From the NCBI GenBank assembly GCA_943367755.1, contig CALRKB020000001.1, positions 186,001 through 250,000 on the forward strand: a stretch of 64,000 nucleotides of DNA, given 5' to 3'. Shown here piece by piece: positions 17,695 to 24,852 of this stretch (position 1 is the first letter of the stretch; each line of letters begins with the position of its first letter). This stretch comes from PCC-6802 sp943367755 (GTDB taxonomy: Bacteria; Cyanobacteriota; Cyanobacteriia; Pseudanabaenales; Pseudanabaenaceae). The position numbers and the translations under genes are program-made. The notes beneath the pieces were generated by a model. That model searched no databases. It was given only the letters and a program-made list of their open reading frames with translations, and was not told the DNA's origin.

Positions 17695-17833
17695 TCAAAG
17701 TCACGACTTGGAAGGTTATTTTGAAAACCTTGCCAAATAAGGGTCTCAGAGGATGAGCATTTTAGCCTTTTCAACGAGGATACTGGGTTTCAGCCCTGTA
17801 ACTGAGTGCTAACCTTCCAAGTCGTGTCAAAGT
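17695..17833. repeat. 7-base target-site duplication TCAAAGT flanking the element
   Basis: TCAAAGT occurs immediately outside both inverted-repeat ends (17695-17701 and 17827-17833). The match is exact over 7 bases and ends there on both sides. This supports insertion by transposition rather than a chance hairpin. Confidence 0.7.
17702..17826. mobile_element. Short inverted-repeat element (MITE-like), 125 bases
   Basis: A non-coding element bounded by perfect 17-base terminal inverted repeats: CACGACTTGGAAGGTTA at 17702-17718 and its exact reverse complement at 17810-17826. It is flanked on each side by an exact 7-base direct repeat, TCAAAGT (17695-17701 and 17827-17833), as expected of a target-site duplication. 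No reading frame fits inside. The architecture is that of a miniature inverted-repeat transposable element moved by a transposase in trans. The family cannot be named from the window, since no full-length relative is present. It sits between hisI and mscL and interrupts no gene. Confidence 0.75.
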
Positions 17834-17882
17834 AAAGTTTTAGCTCGAATTAGATCAAAAAAGTAGATGGGTTAGCTAGCTT

Positions 17883-18320
17883 CTATGCCCCTCGACTTTC
17901 TAAAGCTCTAGCAAGGCGATCGAGGGTTGTAGTCAGGCGTTCTTGAGACTCAAGTGCAGGATCTGGAGCAGCAGCCTCTTCAGCAGCCACAGCTTCTTGG
18001 CGCTTAAATTTCTCAAATGCTTGAATCATCAGGAAAATGACAAAGGCAATGACTATAAAGTTGAGTACTGCGGCTAGGAAAACGCCGTATTTAATACCGT
18101 TGAATATCAACTTGTCTAGTTCATTAATGCCAAGGGAAGTCAGCACAGGGCTTAAAATTGCTGGTGTGATCACATCTTTGATAAATGACTCAACAATCTT
18201 GCCAAATGCACCGCCAATAATGACGGCGACGGCGAGATCGACAACATTTCCCTGGGAGATAAATGTCTGAAAATCCCTTAAAAAACCGCCTGCTGCGGCT
18301 CTACCTCTTCTTGCTGCCAT
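17883..18320 (-). CDS. mscL: Large-conductance mechanosensitive channel MscL
   Basis: Stretch-activated inner-membrane channel that releases solutes on hypo-osmotic shock. The family core GNVVDLAVAVIIGGAFGKIVESF forms the first, pore-lining transmembrane helix; the second helix is around AAVLNFIVIAFVIFLMIQAF, followed by the cytoplasmic helix. I start it at the ATG at 18320 because AAGAGGAAAT lies just before it and the resulting 145 aa is the usual size. A longer frame to 18395 would add 25 residues not found in the family. No operon partners. Confidence 0.93.
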   Translation of the reverse strand: MAARRGRAAAGGFLRDFQTFISQGNVVDLAVAVIIGGAFGKIVESFIKDVITPAILSPVLTSLGINELDKLIFNGIKYGVFLAAVLNFIVIAFVIFLMIQAFEKFKRQEAVAAEEAAAPDPALESQERLTTTLDRLARALESRGA

Positions 18321-18727
18321 ATTTCCTCTTAACTTTTTGAAATTTGGGGTTATTTTATTAAACTTAGACCGTTTGGGGGAAGTTGCATTTGCCAAATTCG
18401 TAAACGCACACCACGGTCTTGCTAATTTTATGTTGAAACTAACCCCTATTTGTCATTAAGGTCGAAAGATTAAGATTTATGTAGCTATACACGCCATTTA
18501 GCTCTAAAAAGCGGATTTTAGGGCGATCGCTCCATCAAAGAACTGCAAAAGCACTCAATTTTGGCCATAAGTACATTAAGCCGATCTCATCTAATTGGTG
18601 GCAAGGAGTACTACATTTAGCGAGGTAGTGAACTCCTTGCTCTAGCAAACGGAACCAACACAGGCAAGACCTATACAGTTAGGACAATGGTTCGAGGTAA
18701 GGACATTATTGTCAGAGAAGCCAAGAA
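18321..18727 (+). other. Spacer between mscL and a lipoprotein gene (about 400 bases)
   Basis: No gene called. It contains an imperfect hairpin (GCAAGGAGT at 18601-18609 pairing with ACTCCTTGC at 18632-18640). It also contains a 34-codon plus-strand open stretch ending at the TAA at 18728-18730 that reads NGTNTGKTYTVRTMVRGK before DIIVREAKN. That stretch looks protein-like but has no start codon and may be the 3' scrap of a lost gene. Confidence 0.3.
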
Positions 18728-19447
18728 TTAAGGCAACTTAGTCGCAGCGTTGACTTTGTAGCTATTGACCACGCTACCCATGGAATCTTTGAGATCGTCA
18801 AACTGGTGCTCAAGCACTCCTGTCGTTAGGAGGGAGACCTTATCATCTACCTTCTCGATAAAACTATTGCCCTGCACTCGGCCGGTAGCGCCCTGAATTG
18901 TTTCAGTGTAGCCCCAGACAATCTGAACGCTCTTATCTGATTGGATAATTGGTTCTTCCATAAAGAACCCAGGTCTTTTGCCAAAGGTATTTTGCAAAAA
19001 GGTTTTGAGCAGGGTGACCATCTTGGCATCATCAATACCTGGTGGTGCGTTGAAAATATCAACAGTAATCAGGGCATTCTTGGTGGGATCGAACCACAAA
19101 ACAATAGCTTCTCCGGGTTTGGAATTGTCTGTTGGCGACCAACCTTCTGGAATATCAATCTCAAACAGTCCTGATTTATATTTATAAGGTTGCAGATTGT
19201 CTGCCTTTACCTTGAGAAATTTTTCAGGAGAACTGACATCAGCGGCTGGCTTCGTTGCTTTGCTCAAGGACTTGCCTGACGACTTGGCTGTCTCAGTTGG
19301 GGAGGCTGAAGGAGTTGACGTAGTAGTTGTAGTAGTTGTAGTAGTTGTTGTTGGTGGTGTTGATGTTGTCGGTGTCGGCTTGTTGCTGTCACAAGCCACT
19401 AGGGCGAGGGCCGTTAAAGTTGCAGCTAAGACATATTGGAAACGCAT
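18728..19447 (-). CDS. Lipoprotein, possibly PsbP/Mog1-like fold
   Basis: A 239-aa exported lipoprotein: signal peptide ending in the lipobox LVAC (Cys19), then a Ser/Thr/Pro linker with 11 consecutive threonines, then a soluble domain of about 160 aa. The domain runs GLFEIDIPEGWSP, VLWFDPTKNALITVDIF, FVEKVDDK-like FIEKVDDKVSLL. That arrangement of strands resembles the PsbP/Mog1 fold of photosystem II accessory proteins, but this is a weak impression without a search. The poly-Thr run is encoded by GTA/GTT triplets on the plus strand and could vary in length between strains. Confidence 0.7.
   Translation of the reverse strand: MRFQYVLAATLTALALVACDSNKPTPTTSTPPTTTTTTTTTTTSTPSASPTETAKSSGKSLSKATKPAADVSSPEKFLKVKADNLQPYKYKSGLFEIDIPEGWSPTDNSKPGEAIVLWFDPTKNALITVDIFNAPPGIDDAKMVTLLKTFLQNTFGKRPGFFMEEPIIQSDKSVQIVWGYTETIQGATGRVQGNSFIEKVDDKVSLLTTGVLEHQFDDLKDSMGSVVNSYKVNAATKLP
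19320..19352. repeat. Triplet repeat coding for poly-threonine
   Basis: Eleven consecutive GTA/GTT triplets, arranged as three copies of GTAGTAGTT plus two extra GTT. They encode the 11-Thr run in the linker of the lipoprotein at 18728-19447. Confidence 0.85.
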
Positions 19448-19601
19448 AATTACACTCTCCCTGTTTTGCCAGGTGTTAACTTTTGATACTAAGTACTAGG
19501 AAATCATAAGATCTAATCGGCCATTTTCACCAGATTTGTAGGTATTTTTACCAAAATTGTCTCACCGTTTGGCTCATTATCTAGCTTGTTTCAATGGCAA
19601 T

Positions 19602-20045
19602 TTAAACTGGATCGCAGCGAATTTCAATTAAAAAACCGTCTGGATCGTAGAAGTAAATTCCTTTTCCCGTGGGGCGTGTGACCGTTTCACCCATGGGTAC
19701 TTGATGCGATCGCAAAACCTCGACAGCGCGATCGAATAGATCGGGCACAATATCAAAGGCTAGATGATTGGCACGGGTAAACTGCTGCTGCGGATCGGGA
19801 TTGGGGGGTGATAGGTCAGGCTCCCAAAATAGATCGATCACTGTGCCGTCAGGTGTGGCAAAATTAGCAACTTTACCTGATGCTACTAATTCAATTAGTG
19901 TAGACGGAACTTCTTCACCCTGGAGTTCATACAATCCCAAGATATCGCCATAGAAATGACGGGATACCTGCATATCTTTAACGTTAAGCGCAAAATGATG
20001 AATGCGTCGCAGGCTACCGATCGCGAGAGTAGGAGCATCAGACAT
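19602..20045 (-). CDS. VOC-family (glyoxalase/bleomycin-resistance fold) protein
   Basis: A 147-aa single-domain vicinal-oxygen-chelate protein. The first half carries RIHHFALNVKDM and HFYGDILGLYEL; the second half has NHLAFDIV and ends GIYFYDPDGFLIEI. The putative metal ligands are His near residue 17, His near 95 (ANHLAF) and the final Glu of IEI. Members include glyoxalase I, dioxygenases and thiol transferases; the substrate is unknown. It is one of four VOC modules in this window. Confidence 0.85.
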   Translation of the reverse strand: MSDAPTLAIGSLRRIHHFALNVKDMQVSRHFYGDILGLYELQGEEVPSTLIELVASGKVANFATPDGTVIDLFWEPDLSPPNPDPQQQFTRANHLAFDIVPDLFDRAVEVLRSHQVPMGETVTRPTGKGIYFYDPDGFLIEIRCDPV

Positions 20046-20091
20046 TTGACTGAACCTATTACTAAACCTATTGCTGAACTATTACTGCCAG

Positions 20092-20844
20092 TTATGGTTG
20101 ATCGACCGAGCCAATTTGCTTATAGTTTAACGCTTCTAGGGTTTCTAAGGCAGCTTCTCTGATCGCGGGAACGGTTTCGCGGCCTAATAATACTTGGCAA
20201 TATTGCGCGATCGCCATTTCTTGATTGAGCGGTAATCGCTTTTGTTGTACTCGTTGGGCAACCTGACGCACTGCAATCAGGCGTTCTAGCTCATCATTAG
20301 CAGTAAATTGAGCAACCAGTTGTTCGACATTTGCCTCTTGGGTTGTCAACCAATTGTCTATTGCCAGCTTGATCAGCAAGCCCAAAACCGTTAGCGTCGC
20401 CGCAAGTTGCAGAATACCAGCACTGGCAATCCAGTGGTTTTCGATATTGCTCCAGATCGCAGCTACCATATATGTCAAAAATACGGTGCCAGCCCCCATA
20501 CCGACGGCAAGGGTGAGTTTGCTATTGGGATGACTCAGTAATTTTTGGCTGCGGAGAATAAGCCTGCCCCAGTTCCAGTCTTGCCATACATATACCAAGC
20601 TCATCACTATGACACCAGCGATCGTTGCTACAACCAACTGCCAATTCCAAAGCGAGAGCATTAGCAGCGCTATGGCCACAATCGCCCACACGGGAAGACC
20701 CTGCTTGCGCCTGAGAATGCGACCTGCTGACCGCACAAATTGCTGCGATCCTGGTGATGACTTGGAATGATACCTGGAAGAATCTTCAATCACCTGTGGA
20801 AACCTAATCCTATTTACCGAATATTTTAGCCATTTCGGGGGCAA
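20092..20844 (-). CDS. Membrane protein with C-terminal helical-repeat (armadillo-like) region
   Basis: A 250-aa protein with four predicted transmembrane helices (residues about 50-70, 72-92, 112-132 and 142-162). A soluble helical tail (about 170-250) follows with ERLIAVRQVAQRVQQ and PAIREAALETLEAL, which look like HEAT/armadillo units. Similar proteins are annotated in cyanobacteria as armadillo-type-fold membrane proteins without known function. It ends 46 bases upstream of the VOC gene start on the same strand. Confidence 0.7.
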   Translation of the reverse strand: MPPKWLKYSVNRIRFPQVIEDSSRYHSKSSPGSQQFVRSAGRILRRKQGLPVWAIVAIALLMLSLWNWQLVVATIAGVIVMSLVYVWQDWNWGRLILRSQKLLSHPNSKLTLAVGMGAGTVFLTYMVAAIWSNIENHWIASAGILQLAATLTVLGLLIKLAIDNWLTTQEANVEQLVAQFTANDELERLIAVRQVAQRVQQKRLPLNQEMAIAQYCQVLLGRETVPAIREAALETLEALNYKQIGSVDQP

Positions 20845-20914
20845 TTTTCTTGATGTTATACCATTTTGCTAGTTGCCAACTGCAAAGATTAATAAATGGA
20901 TTGTCAGGGGATAA

Positions 20915-21283
20915 ATGCAAATTATTAAATACCTTCATGCCGCCATACTGGTTAGCGACTTAGCTAAGGCCGAACATTTCTATGGCACTGTACTGGGTTT
21001 AACCAAAATAAATAGAGAACTGAGGTTCCCTGGGGCTTGGTACCAAGTAGGCGATGTAGGCGATTACCAAATTCATTTGCTCGTTTGCGATCTGCCGTCA
21101 GATCGATGTTTACCAGAGAAGTGGGGTCGCGATCGCCATATTGCTTTTGCTGTCGATGACCTGGAAGCTGTCAAGGCAAAATTGCAAGCCCATAATTGCC
21201 CACTTCAAATGAGTGCTTCTGGTCGAGCGGCTCTCTTTGTTCAAGATCCTGATGGCAACATAATTGAGCTTTCAGCAATGTGA
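20915..21283 (+). CDS. VOC-family (glyoxalase/bleomycin-resistance fold) protein
   Basis: A 122-aa VOC protein: KYLHAAILVSDLAKAEHFYG, VLGLTKINR, PGAWYQVGDYQIHLLV, RHIAFAVDDLEAVKAKL and a closing FVQDPDGNIIEL. Putative ligands are His8, His near 84 and the terminal Glu. It is of a different subtype from the neighbour at 19602-20045 and closer to the incomplete gene at the right end of the window. The substrate is unknown. Confidence 0.87.
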   Translation: MQIIKYLHAAILVSDLAKAEHFYGTVLGLTKINRELRFPGAWYQVGDVGDYQIHLLVCDLPSDRCLPEKWGRDRHIAFAVDDLEAVKAKLQAHNCPLQMSASGRAALFVQDPDGNIIELSAM

Positions 21284-21346
21284 AGAGCCAAAAATTACTG
21301 AAAATAAAAGTACTTACTAAATCCCGATAAAAAAAGTCGGGTATAT

Positions 21347-21376
21347 TTGACGCTATTTGACAGGCTATGTTATGTT
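21347..21376 (+). promoter_or_regulatory. Possible sigma-70 promoter of thrC
   Basis: TTGACG at 21347-21352 is followed, after 18 bases, by TATGTT at 21371-21376, some 40 bases before the thrC start. An overlapping TTGACA at 21357 is an alternative -35 box but has a poorer -10 match. Confidence 0.35.
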
Positions 21377-21415
21377 CCAAATAAGTTAGTCAACTCCTAG
21401 TTCTTAAAGCTCATC

Positions 21416-22723
21416 ATGACAATAGCAACCACAGCGAACTACTCCTGCGAGAAAGTTACAACCTTCAGTCATCTCAAGTGCAAAGAATGCGGTGCTAAGT
21501 ATGAGCCCAAGGCCATACATGTTTGTGAAATGTGTTTTGGGCCTTTGGAGGTAGACTACGATTACGATGCGATCGCTGCTAAAGTTAGCCGCGCCACGAT
21601 TGAGGCTGGCCCTAATTCAATTTGGCGCTACCGAGATTTTCTCCCTGTTCAAACCGATAACTATATCGATGTCGGCACAGGCATGACTCCTTTAATCAAG
21701 GCAAATCGCCTTGCCAAAAAACTCGGCATCAAGAATCTCTACATTAAAAATGATGCTGTGAATATGCCCACACTCAGTTTCAAAGACCGCGTGGTATCCG
21801 TCGCACTCAGCCGTGCACGCGAATTGGGCTTCACTACTGTTGCCTGCGCTAGTACAGGTAATCTAGCGAACTCGACCGCCGCGATCGCCGCCCATGCAGG
21901 GTTAGATTGTTGCGTTTTCATTCCCTCTGACCTCGAAGCAGGTAAGGTTTTGGGTACAGTGATCTATTCACCGAAAGTATTTGCTGTGCATGGCAATTAC
22001 GATCAGGTCAACCGTCTTTGCTCAGAAGTGGCAAATACCTACGGTTGGGGCTTTGTGAACATTAACCTCCGCCCCTATTATTCTGAGGGTTCAAAGACCT
22101 TAGCGTATGAAACCATCGAGCAGCTCGGCTGGCAGTTACCGGATCATATTGTTGCGCCTTTGGCATCTGGATCGCTATTCACCAAGATTTACAAAGGCTT
22201 CCAAGAATTTGTCAAAGTCGGCTTAGTTGATGACAAACCCGTACGCTTCAGTGGCGCTCAGGCTGAAGGTTGTTCTCCGATCGCCGCTGCCTTTGAGCAA
22301 GGTCGCGATTTCATCACACCTGTGAAGCCCAAAACCATTGCGAAGAGCATTGCGATCGGTAACCCTGCCGACGGTGTTTATGCGATCGATATTGCTCGCA
22401 AAACTGACGGTAATATTGCTTCTGTGAATGATGATGAAATCATTGCTGGGATTAAGCTGTTGGCTGAAACTGAAGGCATTTTCACGGAAACCGCTGGCGG
22501 TACTACAGTTGCTGTCCTCAAAAAGCTAGTAGAGGCTGGCAAGATTAACCCAGATGAGACTACGGTTGTCTACATTACTGGCAATGGTCTTAAGACCACG
22601 GAGGCCGTTCAGGGTTATGTGGGCGAGCCTCTGCAAATCGAACCAAAACTTGACAGTTTTGAGCGGGCGCTAGAGCGTTCTAACACCCTAGAGAGTCTGG
22701 AGTGGCAGCCTGTATCTGTCTAA
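21416..22723 (+). CDS. thrC: Threonine synthase
   Basis: Converts O-phosphohomoserine to threonine with pyridoxal phosphate. The 435-aa protein begins with a small zinc-ribbon-like region (Cys22, Cys25, Cys37, Cys40), then the PLP domain with Lys123 in TLSFKDRVV, the ASTGNLANS substrate loop and AGGTT near the C-terminus (TETAGGTTVAV). Length and cysteine-rich N-terminus fit the long cyanobacterial/archaeal class. It is monocistronic, with its own terminator hairpin about 57 bases downstream. Confidence 0.93.
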   Translation: MTIATTANYSCEKVTTFSHLKCKECGAKYEPKAIHVCEMCFGPLEVDYDYDAIAAKVSRATIEAGPNSIWRYRDFLPVQTDNYIDVGTGMTPLIKANRLAKKLGIKNLYIKNDAVNMPTLSFKDRVVSVALSRARELGFTTVACASTGNLANSTAAIAAHAGLDCCVFIPSDLEAGKVLGTVIYSPKVFAVHGNYDQVNRLCSEVANTYGWGFVNINLRPYYSEGSKTLAYETIEQLGWQLPDHIVAPLASGSLFTKIYKGFQEFVKVGLVDDKPVRFSGAQAEGCSPIAAAFEQGRDFITPVKPKTIAKSIAIGNPADGVYAIDIARKTDGNIASVNDDEIIAGIKLLAETEGIFTETAGGTTVAVLKKLVEAGKINPDETTVVYITGNGLKTTEAVQGYVGEPLQIEPKLDSFERALERSNTLESLEWQPVSV

Positions 22724-22779
22724 CTCAAAAAACATATCCAGAAATATAGTTCTAAAGCATTACCAACCCAAATCTTTAC

Positions 22780-22806
22780 ATGGGGAGAATTTCTCCCCAT
22801 TTTTAT
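22780..22806 (+). terminator. Rho-independent terminator of thrC
   Basis: Perfect stem ATGGGGAGA / TCTCCCCAT with a 3-base loop at 22780-22800, followed directly by TTTTTATT. It lies 57 bases after the thrC stop. Confidence 0.85.
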
Positions 22807-23011
22807 TGTTTGTTTACACCAATCCATTGTGAGGAAATCTAGCCGATCGCTACTATGAATCAACCAAAAGCAAAATGGGAATACTTGCGATCGCGATCGC
22901 ACATAATTTCTCGCACGCACTCTTAAATGTTAGTAGGTGTTTAAAACTTACAACGGTTAATTGCGCGAAAATAAATCTTAACCCCTTCTACCTTTTAAGG
23001 AGTTTCTCTAT

Positions 23012-24763
23012 ATGACATCTCCGAAACAGCCAAACCCTGAGCAACCTCACGCTTTTCCCAAAGCAGGACGTGCTGCCCAGATTGGCGTGAAGCTAGTTAC
23101 TTTCGGTGGTGCTGGTAACCTCGCACTAGCATCGGGAGTAACTATCAGTCTTCTCTTTGGTATCGTGTTAGTCCTAATTTTAGGCATAACCTTGATTTCA
23201 GGCAGCGATAACCCTATAGCTGGTCTAGGCATGGCTGTTGCGATCGCTGTAGTGTTCAACCTAGTCGTCTTTTTCCTAGCTCCATTCATCATGGATATGA
23301 CGCAGCACTGGTTGTATAAAACGCGCTGGGTTTCGCTAGAGGAAATTGCCAGACGTAGTCCTGAGACCTCTGCTGTGATTCGCCGCATTTGTGCGGAGAA
23401 ACAGATTAAGCAACCTCGTTTAGGCATTATTGATGACGAGAATCCTACGGCTTTTACCTATGGTTCTCTACCAAACAGCGCTCGTTTAGTTGTGAGTCAG
23501 GGACTATTTACCTACCTTGATGATGATGAGGTAGCTACCGTCTATGCCCATGAACTAGGTCATATCGTGCACTGGGACTTTGCGGTCATGACCCTGGCAG
23601 CTACTATGGTACAGATCGTTTACCTAATTTATGTCACCGCAATTCGTATGGGTCGCGGTGGGGGAGATAGTAAGCTCAAAGATGCCGCCACCGCTGTCTC
23701 ATTTGCTGCTTATGTGTTTTACATAGTTGGCACCTATTTAATGCTGTATCTATCCCGCACGCGGGAGTATTTTGCCGATCAATTTGCCGCTGAAACTACT
23801 GGCAACCCTAATGCACTATCGCGGGCGTTGGTAAAGATTGCCTACGGCATTATTGAGGTGGGGGAACGCTCTACAGAACCTAGCAGGTTGGTAGAAGGTA
23901 CACGTGCTCTGGGGATTTACGATGCTAAAGCTGCAACTTCTACAGGTACTGCATATCGCATTTCTTCTTCGCCTAATCAAGTCGGGCGGGTATTTCTCTG
24001 GGATATGTTTAACCCCTGGGGCTGGTGGATGGAGTTAAATTCGACTCACCCTCTGACTGGTAAGCGCGTGCGCGCTTTAAGTACCTACGCGGAGCAATTA
24101 GGTCTGGAAACAGAGTTTGATATGGCGCGTGTGGTTGCTGACGGCAAGCACCTGGATCAAGGTAAGCTATACGGTAATTTTGCCCTGGATGTCGTCTTGT
24201 ACGCAGCGGAAACGATCGGTTTCTTTGCTGGCTTGGTACTTGGGTTTGCGATCGCGAGTTCCTCAGGCAATAGCATGTGGTTCATAAGCAGCCCATTAGT
24301 TGGTCTTGGAGCTGGGATACTGATCAAAGCGCTGGTGACCTTCCCCGACTACAGCAGAGCCGAAGCCACCAGTGTCCTGGAACTGATGTCCGATCCCTAT
24401 GCCAGCCCGTTGCGCGGTAAACCAGCAAAGCTGAACGGCGATCTGATTGGTCGCGGTGATGCGGGCTATGTGTTTGGTTCCGATCTCAAAATGCAGGATC
24501 GTAGCGGCATGATGTATCTGCACTACTCTTCGCGCTTTGGCCCGATCGGGAACTTCCTCTTCGGCATGAAACGGGTGAAGAACCTGATTGGCATGAAAGT
24601 AGAAACTTTAGGTTGGTTCCGTCGCGGTGTTGCCCCCTGGGTCGATCTGATCCAGTTAAAGACCGATAGCGGTACGATCGTCAATAGCTACCATCGCTTC
24701 TGGTCGTTCCTTCTGGGTGGCGGTGCGATTATTCTAGGCTTAGTCCTGCTAGCGTTGCGCTAA
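23012..24763 (+). CDS. M48-family membrane zinc metalloprotease (HtpX-like) with C-terminal extension
   Basis: A 583-aa membrane protease. Two transmembrane helices (about 40-65 and 72-95) precede the catalytic domain, which has HELGH at 180-184 (zinc ligands and catalytic Glu) and the third ligand Glu in REYFADQFA near 252. Family relatives such as HtpX degrade misfolded membrane proteins. Unlike the ~290-aa HtpX, it continues after the protease with two more hydrophobic segments (about 395-435), a soluble domain containing GKPAKLNGDLIGRGDAGYVFG, and a final transmembrane helix. AAGGAG lies 9 bases before the ATG. The role of the extension is unknown. Confidence 0.85.
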   Translation: MTSPKQPNPEQPHAFPKAGRAAQIGVKLVTFGGAGNLALASGVTISLLFGIVLVLILGITLISGSDNPIAGLGMAVAIAVVFNLVVFFLAPFIMDMTQHWLYKTRWVSLEEIARRSPETSAVIRRICAEKQIKQPRLGIIDDENPTAFTYGSLPNSARLVVSQGLFTYLDDDEVATVYAHELGHIVHWDFAVMTLAATMVQIVYLIYVTAIRMGRGGGDSKLKDAATAVSFAAYVFYIVGTYLMLYLSRTREYFADQFAAETTGNPNALSRALVKIAYGIIEVGERSTEPSRLVEGTRALGIYDAKAATSTGTAYRISSSPNQVGRVFLWDMFNPWGWWMELNSTHPLTGKRVRALSTYAEQLGLETEFDMARVVADGKHLDQGKLYGNFALDVVLYAAETIGFFAGLVLGFAIASSSGNSMWFISSPLVGLGAGILIKALVTFPDYSRAEATSVLELMSDPYASPLRGKPAKLNGDLIGRGDAGYVFGSDLKMQDRSGMMYLHYSSRFGPIGNFLFGMKRVKNLIGMKVETLGWFRRGVAPWVDLIQLKTDSGTIVNSYHRFWSFLLGGGAIILGLVLLALR

Positions 24764-24800
24764 ACCCATCCTATATCTTTCAAAAATCAATCTTACATAA

Positions 24801-24832
24801 AAAGGAGGCTACCTTGAGTAGCCTCCTTTTTT
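24801..24832. terminator. Bidirectional terminator between the M48 protease and ndhF
   Basis: Perfect 12-base stem AAAGGAGGCTAC (24801-24812) / GTAGCCTCCTTT (24818-24829), loop of 5. A T-run follows on the plus strand and an A-run precedes, so it can terminate both convergent transcripts. Confidence 0.9.
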
Positions 24833-24852
24833 ATAGCCAGTAATCTTTGCAA

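Noticed and set aside
18624..18730. Plus-strand stretch ending NGTNTGKTYTVRTMVRGK plus DIIVREAKN
   Set aside because: It reads like protein but has no start codon and only 34 codons; it may be a gene scrap but cannot be assigned.
21326..21341. CCCGA / TCGGG hairpin after the VOC gene at 20915
   Set aside because: The stem is only 5 bases with no T-run; too weak to call a terminator.
22854..22925. A 23-codon frame MNQPKAKWEYLRSRSH...
   Set aside because: It runs through two overlapping HIP1 sites, lacks a nearby ribosome-binding site and matches no small photosynthesis protein I know.
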